The notes under the pieces: generated by a model
Seen by the model: the letters and a program-made list of their open reading frames with translations, nothing else
What the model was told of the DNA's origin: nothing
The model's database searches: none
From: Zhongshania marina
GTDB lineage: Bacteria > Pseudomonadota > Gammaproteobacteria > Pseudomonadales > Spongiibacteraceae
Length of the DNA: 64,000 nucleotides
Assembly (NCBI RefSeq): GCF_002915595.1
Contig: NZ_PQGG01000002.1
Coordinates: forward strand, 62,001-126,000
Reading direction: 5' to 3'
Shown here: in pieces, positions 27,745 through 37,022 of the stretch
How positions within the stretch are numbered: position 1 is the stretch's first letter
Layout: every line of letters begins with the position of its first letter
Position numbers and translations under genes: made by a program

Positions 27745-28158
27745 ATGCCAAATCGCAGTTATAGCATCACCGAATTAGCCACCGACTTCGACATCACCAC
27801 TCGCACCATTCGCTTTTACGAAGAAAAAGGCCTGCTCAATCCACAGCGTAAAGGCCAAACCCGAATATACAGCGCTGCAGACCGAGTGAAATTAAAGCTG
27901 ATTCTTCGCGGCAAGCGGCTGGGGCTTTCGCTTGAAGACAGTAAAGACATTATCGAGATGTACCACCCCGATCATGACAACAGCCCCCAGCTCATTAAAT
28001 TAATCAATAAAATTCGAGAGCGCCGGCGCTTAATAAAGGAGCAGTTACGGCAACAACTCCAAGACCTTAACGATATGATTTCAGAATTAGACCAAGCCGA
28101 AGAACGCTGCGTAGAAGCGCTTGATGACATTCAAAAGAAACCCAGCAAAACGGCATAA
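27745..28158 (+). CDS. liuR: MerR-family regulator of leucine catabolism LiuR
   Basis: 137 residues. MerR winged helix domain at 5-75 ([68 protein letters not shown]) followed by a long coiled-coil dimer helix rich in Arg, Gln and Leu. It has no cysteine cluster of metal sensors. It heads liuA-liuB-liuD with a dyad operator before it, the usual arrangement for LiuR, a repressor of branched-chain amino-acid breakdown in gammaproteobacteria. Confidence 0.9.
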   Translation: MPNRSYSITELATDFDITTRTIRFYEEKGLLNPQRKGQTRIYSAADRVKLKLILRGKRLGLSLEDSKDIIEMYHPDHDNSPQLIKLINKIRERRRLIKEQLRQQLQDLNDMISELDQAEERCVEALDDIQKKPSKTA

Positions 28159-28196
28159 ACTGCGTACACAAGATAAATAAAACACAGGTGATTTCC

Positions 28197-29366
28197 ATGA
28201 GTTCTAGCTATCCTTCCCTCAATTTTGGCCTCGGCGAAGACATTGATATGTTGCGTGATGCAACTTACCAATTTGCACAAAGTGAAATTGCACCACGCGC
28301 CGAACGTATAGACAAAGACAATGCGTTTCCAATGGATTTGTGGCGCAAAATGGGTGACATGGGGCTGCTTGGCATTACCGTTAGCGAAGAGTTTGGCGGC
28401 AGTGATATGGGCTACTTAGCCCACGTCATAGCAATGGAAGAAATCAGCCGAGCCTCTGCCTCGGTGGGGCTTTCCTACGGCGCCCACTCCAATCTTTGCG
28501 TAAACCAAATTTATAAAAACGGCAACCAAGCCCAAAAGGAAAAGTACCTACCCAAGCTATGTTCTGGTGAGCACGTTGGCGCCTTGGCAATGTCTGAACC
28601 CAATGCCGGTTCTGATGTCGTTAGTATGAAATTGAAAGCCGACAAGCAAGGCGACCACTATGTGTTGAACGGCAATAAAATGTGGATCACCAACGGCCCC
28701 GATGCCAACACCTACGTGATTTACGCCAAAACCGATGTTAATGCCGGCCCCCGCGGCATGACAGCCTTTATTGTTGAGCGAGATTTTCCCGGCTTTAGCC
28801 GCTCCCCCAAACTCGACAAGCTCGGTATGCGTGGCTCTAACACCTGTGAGCTGGTGTTTGATAACTGCAAAGTGCCCGCAGAAAATATTCTTGGCAAAGA
28901 AGGTGAAGGCGTCAAAGTATTAATGAGCGGTTTAGATTTTGAGCGCACCGTCTTGTCCGGCGGCCCGACCGGCATCATGCAGGCCTGCATGGACGTTGTT
29001 GTTCCCTATCTGCACGACCGCAAACAGTTTGGCCAAAGCATCGGTGAATTCCAACTTATGCAGGGCAAGCTCGCAGATATGTACACAGAACTGAATGCTA
29101 GCCGCGCCTATTTGTACGCCGTAGCCCGCGCCTGTGATCGCGGCGAATCCAGCCGCAAAGACGCAGCCGGGGTCATACTTTACACCGCAGAAAAAGCCAC
29201 CCAAATGGCGCTGCAAGCTATCCAAGTCTTGGGCGGAAATGGTTACACCAATGAGTTCCCCACTGGCCGCCTACTGCGCGACGCCAAACTCTATGAAATT
29301 GGCGCCGGCACCTCAGAAATACGCCGCATGCTTATTGGCCGGGAATTGTTTAAAGAGACGCTGTAA
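28197..29366 (+). CDS. liuA: Isovaleryl-CoA dehydrogenase
   Basis: 389-residue FAD acyl-CoA dehydrogenase turning isovaleryl-CoA into 3-methylcrotonyl-CoA. Catalytic Glu249 sits in the isovaleryl-specific context [22 protein letters not shown]; other blocks are [26 protein letters not shown], and the C-terminal [43 protein letters not shown] start at ATG 28197 after AGGTGA; the in-frame GTG at 28188 is less likely. Second gene of the liu operon, 38 bp after liuR and 114 bp before liuB. Confidence 0.95.
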   Translation: MSSSYPSLNFGLGEDIDMLRDATYQFAQSEIAPRAERIDKDNAFPMDLWRKMGDMGLLGITVSEEFGGSDMGYLAHVIAMEEISRASASVGLSYGAHSNLCVNQIYKNGNQAQKEKYLPKLCSGEHVGALAMSEPNAGSDVVSMKLKADKQGDHYVLNGNKMWITNGPDANTYVIYAKTDVNAGPRGMTAFIVERDFPGFSRSPKLDKLGMRGSNTCELVFDNCKVPAENILGKEGEGVKVLMSGLDFERTVLSGGPTGIMQACMDVVVPYLHDRKQFGQSIGEFQLMQGKLADMYTELNASRAYLYAVARACDRGESSRKDAAGVILYTAEKATQMALQAIQVLGGNGYTNEFPTGRLLRDAKLYEIGAGTSEIRRMLIGRELFKETL

Positions 29367-29390
29367 ACCTCGCCGATGCAATTTAGTTAG

Positions 29391-29422
29391 GGCCACCCAT
29401 AAAAAATAAACAATGGGTGGCC
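29391..29422. repeat. Intercistronic hairpin between liuA and liuB
   Basis: GGCCACCCAT (29391-29400) and ATGGGTGGCC (29413-29422) pair perfectly around a 12-base A-rich loop. No U-tract follows, so it is more likely an RNA-processing or stability element than a terminator. Confidence 0.55.
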
Positions 29423-29480
29423 AAATTAAGAAGTAATAAATAAGTTTTTGACGATATAAAACGAAGCACAGGCAGCCATC

Positions 29481-31088
29481 ATGACCGTATTGAAATCAAG
29501 TATTAATCCCCGCGATGTCGGCTTTCTCGAAAACACCGAGCACATGCAAGCCCAAGTAGAAGACCTTAAAAAGATCGTGGCAAAAATAAAACTTGGCGGA
29601 GGCGAAAAATCTCAAAGCCGCCATACCGAGCGCGGTAAATTACTCGTACGAGAAAGAATAAATGCCCTTGTGGATGTAGGCTCACCCTTTTTAGAGCTAT
29701 CGCAACTTGCAGCCTACGAAGTTTACGAAGAAGACCTCGCCGCCGCTGGTATCATTACCGGCATTGGCCGTGTCTGCGGTCAGGAATGCATGATTATCGC
29801 CAACGACGCCACCGTTAAAGGCGGTAGCTATTTTCCACTTACCGTGAAAAAGCACCTGCGCGCGCAGAACATCGCCCAAGAGAATCACTTACCCTGCATT
29901 TACTTAGTGGACTCTGGCGGCGCGAACTTACCCCGCCAAGATGATGTATTCCCAGACCGCGAACACTTTGGCCGCTTCTTTTTTAACCAAGCCAATATGT
30001 CAGCAATGGGTATTCCCCAAATTGCAGTGGTAATGGGCAGCTGCACGGCAGGTGGCGCGTACATTCCGGCCATGGCGGATGAATCCATTATTGTTAGAGA
30101 ACAAGGCACTATCTTCCTTGCTGGTCCGCCATTGGTAAAAGCCGCCACCGGCGAAGTGGTCAGCGCCGAAGATCTCGGCGGCGCAGACGTTCACTGCCGC
30201 ACCTCTGGCGTTGCCGACCACTACGCTCAAAATGACCACCACGCTCTGCAACTGGCCCGCAACGCGGTGAAAAGGTTAAATCGACGTAAAACCATAGAGC
30301 TCGATACCGCACCGAGTAAAGAACCGCTCTATCCCGCCACAGACATTTACGGCATTGTGCCTAAAGACAGCCGCAAACCCTATGATGTGCGCGAGATCAT
30401 TGCCCGTATTGTCGACGCATCTGACTTTGATGAATTCAAAGCATTATACGGCACCACCTTGGTGTGTGGCTTTGCCCGCATTTTTGGTTACCCAATAGGC
30501 ATTGTCGCCAATAACGGCATTCTGTTTTCTGAATCTGCGCAGAAAGGCGCACACTTTGTTGAGCTTTGCGCCCAGCGCAAAATTCCCCTTATTTTTCTGC
30601 AAAACATCACTGGCTTTATGGTTGGCCAACAATACGAGGCCGGCGGCATTGCCAAGCACGGCGCAAAAATGGTGACGGCGGTAGCCTGCGCCAAAGTGCC
30701 CAAGCTCACAGTGCTGATTGGCGGCTCCTTTGGCGCCGGTAACTATGGTATGTGCGGCCGCGCCTACGACCCGCGCTTTATGTTTATGTGGCCCAACGCG
30801 CGCATTTCAGTCATGGGCGGCGAACAAGCAGCCGGCGTGATGGCGCAAATTAAACGCGACCAATATGAGCGCGACAATAAAGACTGGCCCGCAGAAGAAG
30901 AAAAAGCATTTAAGCAGCCCATTCTCGACACCTACGAAAAGCAAGGGCATCCGTATTACGCTTCTGCACGGCTGTGGGACGACGGCGTTATCGACCCTGC
31001 AGACACACGCATGGTATTAGGCTTGAGCTTGTCTGCCAGTTTAAACAAGCCAATTGAAGACACAAAATTTGGCGTATTCAGAATGTAG
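29481..31088 (+). CDS. liuB: Methylcrotonyl-CoA carboxylase, carboxyltransferase (beta) subunit
   Basis: 535 residues, the usual size. Carboxyltransferase domains with [107 protein letters not shown] and later [31 protein letters not shown] and [40 protein letters not shown]. These identify the 3-methylcrotonyl-CoA enzyme instead of the propionyl-CoA one. It transfers CO2 from biotin on LiuD to 3-methylcrotonyl-CoA. liuC, which usually follows, is missing; liuD comes next after 86 bp. Confidence 0.95.
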   Translation: MTVLKSSINPRDVGFLENTEHMQAQVEDLKKIVAKIKLGGGEKSQSRHTERGKLLVRERINALVDVGSPFLELSQLAAYEVYEEDLAAAGIITGIGRVCGQECMIIANDATVKGGSYFPLTVKKHLRAQNIAQENHLPCIYLVDSGGANLPRQDDVFPDREHFGRFFFNQANMSAMGIPQIAVVMGSCTAGGAYIPAMADESIIVREQGTIFLAGPPLVKAATGEVVSAEDLGGADVHCRTSGVADHYAQNDHHALQLARNAVKRLNRRKTIELDTAPSKEPLYPATDIYGIVPKDSRKPYDVREIIARIVDASDFDEFKALYGTTLVCGFARIFGYPIGIVANNGILFSESAQKGAHFVELCAQRKIPLIFLQNITGFMVGQQYEAGGIAKHGAKMVTAVACAKVPKLTVLIGGSFGAGNYGMCGRAYDPRFMFMWPNARISVMGGEQAAGVMAQIKRDQYERDNKDWPAEEEKAFKQPILDTYEKQGHPYYASARLWDDGVIDPADTRMVLGLSLSASLNKPIEDTKFGVFRM

Positions 31089-31174
31089 AGTCTTGTATTT
31101 TCTATACACATCACTCAAAAAAAATAGTTTTAAAAACTGAATATTCGCTCATTAAAAAATACGGAAGCGCAAAC

Positions 31175-33193
31175 ATGTTTACTAAAATTTTGATTGCCAA
31201 CCGCGGGGAAATCTCCTGTCGCGTTATCAAAACCGCTCGCCAAATGGGCATACGTACCGTCGCGGTATACAGCGATGCCGACCGCAATGCGCTGCACGTT
31301 GCTATGGCCGACGAAGCCGTCCACATCGGTGGTTCCGCTGCGCGGGATTCCTATTTAGATATCGATAAAGTCATTGCCGCTGCAAAACAAACCGGCGCAC
31401 AAGCCATTCACCCCGGCTATGGATTCCTGTCCGAAAACGCCGCATTTTGTCGCCGCTGCGCCGCCGAAAACATTGTGTTTATCGGCCCACCTACCCCAGC
31501 CATTAAAGCAATGGGATCTAAATCTGCCGCTAAGCAAATAATGGAAAAAGCCGGCGTACCGCTAGTGCCCGGTTATCACGGCGACGATCAAAACCCAGAG
31601 ATCATTCGCAAAGCCGCCAATGACATGGGCTACCCAGTATTACTTAAGGCCACTGCCGGCGGCGGTGGTAAAGGTATGCGTCAAGTGTGGAGCGCAGAGG
31701 AGTTTGACTCAGCGCTTGACGCCGCCAAACGTGAAGCCATGAATGGCTTTGGCGACGACACCATGCTGGTAGAAAAATATCTAACCCAGCCTCGTCACAT
31801 CGAAATTCAGGTGTTCTGCGACACGCACGGCAATGCGGTGTACTTATTTGAACGCGACTGCTCTATTCAACGCCGCCACCAAAAAGTCATTGAAGAAGCC
31901 CCCGCGCCCGGTATGAGCGAAACCCTGCGCGCAGAAATGGGAGAGGCTGCCGTCCGCGCCGCCCAAGCCATTAATTATGTCGGCGCTGGCACCGTCGAGT
32001 TTTTACTCGACGCCGACGGCAGCTTCTACTTTATGGAAATGAACACCCGCCTGCAGGTAGAGCACCCCGTTACCGAAATGATCACCGGTTTAGATTTGGT
32101 CGAGTGGCAATTACGAGTTGCCGCAGGCGACGTACTTCCGCTGAAGCAAAACGAATTAAGCATTAATGGTCACGCCATCGAAGTGCGGATTTACGCAGAA
32201 GACCCCAGCAATGAATTTTTACCCCAAACTGGCACCATTCGCTTTTTGGAAACCTCGGCAGAATCAGACCATATTCGTATCGACACGGGCGTAACAGAAG
32301 GTGATGAAGTCAGTGTATTTTACGACCCCATGATCGCCAAACTCATCGTGTGGGACAGCGACCGTCAACACGCGCTGCGGCGTTTGGGTGGCGCCTTAAA
32401 GGAATACCGCTTAAACGGCGTAACCACAAACATCGATTTTCTCTACACACTTTGCCAGCATCCTGACTTCGCCAAGGCCGATTTCGACACTGGCTTTATC
32501 GGCAAACATGAAGAGCAGTTACTTAATCCTGATACCTCAGAACTTGGGAACAACATTGCACTGGCCGCGCTCTATCTCGTTTTAAAACAACAGCAAGTCA
32601 TTGCCAATCGCGCCCGCACCAGCAGCGACGCTGAATCACCATGGAATAACGCCCACAGTTGGCGACTGAATCAAGCTGCTCAGCATCACTTTGAGCTGCA
32701 AATTGACGAGGGCATTGTCTCAGTCTGCGTCACAGCTCTCAGCGCGGCAACGAATTCTGAACCCAGCAATTTTATTATTAGCGCTGGCGACAAAGAATAC
32801 ACTGTCTGCGGCAAACTCCATGAGCGAGTTTTACAGGCGAGCATCGACGGTCACCGTCAGCGCGCCAGCTTTGCGGAGTACGAAGGCCATTTTAGTATGT
32901 ATACCGCCGAGCGCGCTGTGCAATTCAATATAAAACGACCTGACCTAGGCGACAGCAATGGGGACACCTCTGACAAGCAATTGAGCGCGCCCATGAATGG
33001 CACCATTGTTAGCCACCTCGTCGCTGCCGGTAGCACTGTCAGTAAAGGTGAGGCCCTGCTAATTATGGAAGCCATGAAAATGGAACACACTATTCGCGCC
33101 CCCGCCGACGGAATAGTCAAAGCCTTTTACTACCATGCCGGCGAGTTAGTGAGCGGCGGTGCCGAACTAATTGAATTTGAGAAAGCCGAATAA
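31175..33193 (+). CDS. liuD: Methylcrotonyl-CoA carboxylase, biotin-containing (alpha) subunit
   Basis: 672 residues. Biotin carboxylase/ATP-grasp region (about 1-450: ILIANRGEISCRVIKTARQMG, HPGYGFLSENAAF, KATAGGGGKGMR, RDCSIQRRHQKVIEEAPAP, FYFMEMNTRLQVEHPVTEMITGLDLVEWQLRVAAG), a linker domain, and a C-terminal biotinyl domain with the acceptor Lys635 in IMEAMKMEH. It carries CO2 to the LiuB active site. Last recognisable liu gene here: the HMG-CoA lyase gene liuE that normally follows is absent, and a 484-bp non-coding stretch comes next. Confidence 0.95.
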   Translation: MFTKILIANRGEISCRVIKTARQMGIRTVAVYSDADRNALHVAMADEAVHIGGSAARDSYLDIDKVIAAAKQTGAQAIHPGYGFLSENAAFCRRCAAENIVFIGPPTPAIKAMGSKSAAKQIMEKAGVPLVPGYHGDDQNPEIIRKAANDMGYPVLLKATAGGGGKGMRQVWSAEEFDSALDAAKREAMNGFGDDTMLVEKYLTQPRHIEIQVFCDTHGNAVYLFERDCSIQRRHQKVIEEAPAPGMSETLRAEMGEAAVRAAQAINYVGAGTVEFLLDADGSFYFMEMNTRLQVEHPVTEMITGLDLVEWQLRVAAGDVLPLKQNELSINGHAIEVRIYAEDPSNEFLPQTGTIRFLETSAESDHIRIDTGVTEGDEVSVFYDPMIAKLIVWDSDRQHALRRLGGALKEYRLNGVTTNIDFLYTLCQHPDFAKADFDTGFIGKHEEQLLNPDTSELGNNIALAALYLVLKQQQVIANRARTSSDAESPWNNAHSWRLNQAAQHHFELQIDEGIVSVCVTALSAATNSEPSNFIISAGDKEYTVCGKLHERVLQASIDGHRQRASFAEYEGHFSMYTAERAVQFNIKRPDLGDSNGDTSDKQLSAPMNGTIVSHLVAAGSTVSKGEALLIMEAMKMEHTIRAPADGIVKAFYYHAGELVSGGAELIEFEKAE

Positions 33194-33677
33194 GCAAACA
33201 TGAAATATCATACTTGATACCGATAATAGCAACCGGCGACCGCGACAGCCTGCAAAACACAAAGCAATATTTGACCTATTCAGTGATGCAGGTATAACAA
33301 TATGAGCTTTGCCGTTTTGCAAACCCAATTGAGAGCGACAAATAGCCGCCAAATTGGCCGTATGTCGGTTCATTACACCTGACATCGACACACATTGCGG
33401 CATTAGCACCCAAAATTTCCGGCTTTAGTACGCTCTAAAAGATTAGGCAGAGTAGATCTGCTATTTTTGACACACCAACCTTTTTAATCACAAAACAAGT
33501 ACGCACAGCTGCTAATGCACAGCCAAATGCCTCTATCGCACTTAAATATAAAGATAAAATTCTGAAGACTGAAAAACTGCTTTACTCCTACTAAGCATGC
33601 TTTCAATACCAATTTAAAACTGATATATTGTCAGCTACATACAAATGATAATACCACTCACGAAGGAGGCCAATAGA
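33194..33677. other. Intergenic region after liuD
   Basis: 484 bp. No supported ORF and no terminator I can see after liuD. The right end holds one copy of the shared dyad (33618-33636) and a strong ribosome site, AAGGAGG at 33663-33669. Confidence 0.6.
33618..33636 (+). promoter_or_regulatory. Shared dyad operator, copy 1
   Basis: AACTGATATATTGTCAGCT; CTGA and TCAG mirror each other. Lies 41 bp before the start codon of the lipocalin-like gene. Exact match to the core AACTGA-N6-GTCA. Confidence 0.65.
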
Positions 33678-34751
33678 ATGGCAGAGATAAAAGCAGTTAC
33701 AAACGTCACTCTCGCAGACCAATTAAGTTATGTCGAAAAGCTCCCTGCCGGCGTACCCTACATGGAAAACAATGGTTTTATGATTATGGGCGAAACTGAC
33801 GAGGGAGAGGAAGTCTCATTCGTGTCGTGCATATTTCGTGTGGGCGGTGGTAAAGACGGTCCTTGGCAAGTGGACGATGTCTACAAAGGACAAACTACAT
33901 TCTTTGCAGGCCCCAAAGACCACAGTGGCGGCATTCGCGACAATCACTTCCTTGGCAACCGTACTTGGGCAACAGACCACTGGGAAAAAGGCAGTGTAGA
34001 AGAAGTAGACGGCGCGGTAATCTGGACTCTTGGGAATCGCCAACATATTTGTCGCCCTCCATACTGGGAGATCAAAGGCGAACACATGGGCATAGAATTC
34101 GATTTAAAACTCACCGGTATCGGAAATGCGCCCTACCACAAAGGGCCGTTCGCTGATCTTGAAAAGAATAATATTGCCGGTTTTGAACACCCTCTTTGCG
34201 CCGAAGGCACCATCACCGCTGAGGGAAAAACGTATCGCCTTAGCAAAGAAAAATCTTTCGGTTGCCAGGAAAAATTCACCCAGCCTGCATGGGATCTTGC
34301 TGACATTCTTCGCGGTGAAACTTATTACTGGAACTGGTGGGCAAGTGGAGATGTTCGCGTATTCATTTACTACTATCCATCTGTTGGCAAAACTTTCAGT
34401 CACGTCAGCATCGGCGGTGAAGAAATAGAATTTTCTGAAAATGGCCACAGCAATATCACCATGGAAGAAAAAGAATTTTGGATTGACCCTAAAACCCGTA
34501 TGCGCATACCGGTCAAATGGCACTTCAACTTAGAATCTAAAAACGGCACGATTGATTTTGATATCGAAGCGGCATACCGCACCTACTACAGTTACTTAAC
34601 AACCTCAGGCGCGACAATGCACTACGGCCTGCATTCACATAGCCAAGGTACTATTAAGCTTACTGATGGTCGCAATATTGAACTCAAAGATATGCGTACT
34701 TATATTGAACATGGCTGGACAGCCATTCCGCTTAGATCCCACGCGGAGTAG
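33678..34751 (+). CDS. Protein of unknown function, possibly lipocalin/CrtC-like fold
   Basis: 357 residues, not recognised with certainty. It has no signal peptide or membrane segment and is rich in Trp, Tyr and His. Blocks such as NRTWATDHWEKG, HICRPPYWEIKGEHMGIEFDLKLTG, GEHP-like FEHPLCAEGTITAEGK, YYWNWWASGDVRVFIYYYPSVGKTFSH and the C-terminal IEHGWTAIP recall the beta-barrel AttH/CrtC-type (hydroxyneurosporene synthase-like) proteins, which bind or hydrate isoprenoids; that is a weak structural impression. Start 33678 is fixed by AAGGAGG eight bases upstream. A copy of the shared dyad precedes it, so it probably belongs to the catabolic regulon. A bidirectional terminator follows. Confidence 0.75.
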   Translation: MAEIKAVTNVTLADQLSYVEKLPAGVPYMENNGFMIMGETDEGEEVSFVSCIFRVGGGKDGPWQVDDVYKGQTTFFAGPKDHSGGIRDNHFLGNRTWATDHWEKGSVEEVDGAVIWTLGNRQHICRPPYWEIKGEHMGIEFDLKLTGIGNAPYHKGPFADLEKNNIAGFEHPLCAEGTITAEGKTYRLSKEKSFGCQEKFTQPAWDLADILRGETYYWNWWASGDVRVFIYYYPSVGKTFSHVSIGGEEIEFSENGHSNITMEEKEFWIDPKTRMRIPVKWHFNLESKNGTIDFDIEAAYRTYYSYLTTSGATMHYGLHSHSQGTIKLTDGRNIELKDMRTYIEHGWTAIPLRSHAE

Positions 34752-34786
34752 AAAAAAAGGCTCTGGATAAATCCAGAGCCTTTTTT
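34752..34786. terminator. Bidirectional intrinsic terminator
   Basis: A-tract, GGCTCTGGAT, ATCCAGAGCC (34759-34780) and T-tract. Serves the convergent lipocalin-like (+) and DapB-like (-) genes. Confidence 0.93.
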
Positions 34787-34836
34787 AGTTATTTTTGTGC
34801 CTGCTGTTGCAGGCACAAATCAAAATATTCCCGCTA

Positions 34837-35940
34837 TTACCGTACAATCAACGGACTTTTAAAATTGCGTAGATCTGGAGCATAGTTTGCAAAGTTGAAC
34901 GGCAATACTATCCCCGGTGTAGCGCCACACACTATTGGAATAGCCTGAATCATTGGCATTGCCGTTGCATAGTAAGCCGGCAAGGTATTATCTCCTTCTC
35001 GATGCTCCAAATTTTCTTCTACTGATGCCATTAATTGAAATTGACCTCGCACTGAAACCGGCTCTGCCTCAATTTTAATATTGTAGTAATCACCGCGGTG
35101 CAAACCATCAGGCAAATCGCGCTCATCAACATACCAGATCTCTTCAAGAGTGATGAATTTTTTACCATCGACAATCGCATGGTAAAGAAAATTCACGCCA
35201 TTTCTTTTACCCTTTTTAACAGTAAAAGGAATTAGCCGGGTATCTTCACGCGCAACAAAATATTTCTTCTCTGATTCTATATGATCTAGCTTCACCCCCA
35301 TCACATGACAAGTCAGCGCCAGCGTTTCTTCATAACCGCGATCACCTACATTTTCAATCCACGGCTTTTCTGACATTTCTGAGCCGTAGCCAAGCCCGCC
35401 CATCATATCTGCGCTCTCGATATGACTATTGTCAGAAAGCTCCTGAACGTGAATATGCTTTATTGTGGTAGACGCGCCGGTAAAGGTTGAGATAATTCGC
35501 TCATAAAGCCAACCTGGATTAACACCCGTGCCATGCAAGCAACTTCCACCTTTTTTACACGCCGCTTCGAGCTTGTCATGCAGAGCTTGTGAATGATAAG
35601 CGGGATACCACCACCCCGCAGAGGTAACCAAACTTTTACCCGACTCCAACAAGCGACAGGCAATATTTGTCGCCTCAGAATCTACATTGAGTTCGGCACT
35701 CATATTGACCGAAAACAAGACCACATCAGCCTCCATGGCAATAACAGCCTCTTGATCCGTGGTCATACTAACGCCAACAGCATCCATTCCAAGATACTCA
35801 CCGACATCAACACCATTCTTGCTCTCGCTGTATGCCAACACCGCAACCAATTCCAGCTCCGGCTTTTTTATCACTTCTTTTAAGCAGGCATTGCCAACAA
35901 TACCAGGCCCCCAAATGATTACTTTATAGGGTGCACGCAT
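34837..35940 (-). CDS. DapB-like NAD(P)-dependent dehydrogenase (diaminopentanoate-dehydrogenase-like)
   Basis: 367 residues. An N-terminal Rossmann domain (YKVIIWGPGIVGNACLKEVIKKPELELVAVLAYSESKNGVDVG, GxGxxG-like GPGIVG) of the dihydrodipicolinate-reductase type is joined to a C-terminal domain like that of 2,4-diaminopentanoate dehydrogenase (HGTGVNPGWLYERI, MGGLGYGSEMSEKPWIE). Members act on amines or as carbonyl reductases, many without known substrate. AAGGAG lies right before the ATG. It is divergent from the LysR regulator across 127 bp, the usual layout of a LysR target gene. Confidence 0.8.
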   Translation of the reverse strand: MRAPYKVIIWGPGIVGNACLKEVIKKPELELVAVLAYSESKNGVDVGEYLGMDAVGVSMTTDQEAVIAMEADVVLFSVNMSAELNVDSEATNIACRLLESGKSLVTSAGWWYPAYHSQALHDKLEAACKKGGSCLHGTGVNPGWLYERIISTFTGASTTIKHIHVQELSDNSHIESADMMGGLGYGSEMSEKPWIENVGDRGYEETLALTCHVMGVKLDHIESEKKYFVAREDTRLIPFTVKKGKRNGVNFLYHAIVDGKKFITLEEIWYVDERDLPDGLHRGDYYNIKIEAEPVSVRGQFQLMASVEENLEHREGDNTLPAYYATAMPMIQAIPIVCGATPGIVLPFNFANYAPDLRNFKSPLIVR

Positions 35941-36067
35941 AACTAACTCCTTATCATTTATTTGAATACCTCTCGATTATAGACCTATAGAAATATAATC
36001 CAAATGCAAATAATGCTATGTTGCTATGACTTATATGAATATCAAATACTAGGGAACAGCCAGCATT

Positions 36068-37000
36068 ATGAAAACCCTTAATCTGCAAAAGCTGCTACAC
36101 ACGCTAGTGGTTGCTGAGGAGTGCTCTCTGGTCGCGGCCAGTAAACGACTCCACATCACGCAGTCCGCGCTGACCCGAAGCGTTAAATCACTAGAAGACG
36201 ATTTAGGCATTGCTATATTTCGCCGAAAATCCACAGGTGTTGAGCTAACCAACGAAGGCGAAAGGTTGATGAAGCGCGCCCGCGCTCTGCTAGAACAAGC
36301 GGGAGAATTCCGCTCTGAAGCCCGAGCTCTGAGCAGCGGGTCACGCAGCGTCGTATCATTTGGTCTCGACCCAATACTCTCTCATAATCTGCTATCAATT
36401 CAGCTGAAAGCGCTTATTTCAGAATCAAGACTGATGCAAATTCAGGTAAAAGTAGAGTCACGCAGCACCTTACTAGCCATGCTGTTAGATAAAAGCATCG
36501 ATTTTTTTATGGCTGACATCAGCGACTTTAAACCGAGCGATATAAGCAACATCAACATAGAAAACCTACATCAATTGCGCGGCAGCTTTTTTGTTCGCCG
36601 TCGGCACCCACTGAGCCAACAACAGCGTGTTTCCCGCACAGATATTTACGACTATCCAATCCTCACCCCAACCAATGTCCATGAATCTATTTGGGATGAA
36701 CTAAGATGGCACGGGGTCGACGCGGATAAGACCGAGCGCAGGCAACAATTCATTTGTCCCGATATGGCGATATTGAAAGACGTCACAATGAATTCCAACG
36801 CGGTACTCGCCACCTCCGACCTATCTGTAGAGAAGGAGTGTCGTCAGGGGAAGCTTGTAAGACTAGATCATCATGTTGCAGATCGCAGCGATTTTCGCGG
36901 CATTGGCTTAGTAACGCTAAAGGACGGCAAGCTCGGCATCCATGCCAAAGATATTATGTCGAGTCTAGCAGCCACGCTTCGCGAAATATCGCCTCAATAG
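36068..37000 (+). CDS. LysR-family transcriptional regulator
   Basis: 310 residues. LysR helix-turn-helix at about 4-63 (LNLQKLLHTLVVAEECSLVAASKRLHITQSALTRSVKSLEDDLGIAIFRRKSTGVELTNEGERLMKRARALLEQAGEF) and a periplasmic-binding-protein-like effector domain with RRRHPLSQQQRVSRTDIYDYPILTPTN. It is the only regulator gene in the 33-64 kb catabolic region. Its likely target is the divergent DapB-like gene. The shared dyad at other promoters contains T-N11-A, the LysR signature spacing, so it is also a candidate for the whole region (inference). Confidence 0.9.
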   Translation: MKTLNLQKLLHTLVVAEECSLVAASKRLHITQSALTRSVKSLEDDLGIAIFRRKSTGVELTNEGERLMKRARALLEQAGEFRSEARALSSGSRSVVSFGLDPILSHNLLSIQLKALISESRLMQIQVKVESRSTLLAMLLDKSIDFFMADISDFKPSDISNINIENLHQLRGSFFVRRRHPLSQQQRVSRTDIYDYPILTPTNVHESIWDELRWHGVDADKTERRQQFICPDMAILKDVTMNSNAVLATSDLSVEKECRQGKLVRLDHHVADRSDFRGIGLVTLKDGKLGIHAKDIMSSLAATLREISPQ

Positions 37001-37022
37001 GTAAGAGTAGCAGCCGTACTCC

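Noticed and set aside
35941-35959. AACTAACTCCTTATCATTT, a look-alike of the shared dyad before the DapB-like gene
   Set aside because: It coincides with the AAGGAG ribosome site of the 35940 start, the right arm lacks GTC, and symmetry is poor; the match is explained by translation signals.
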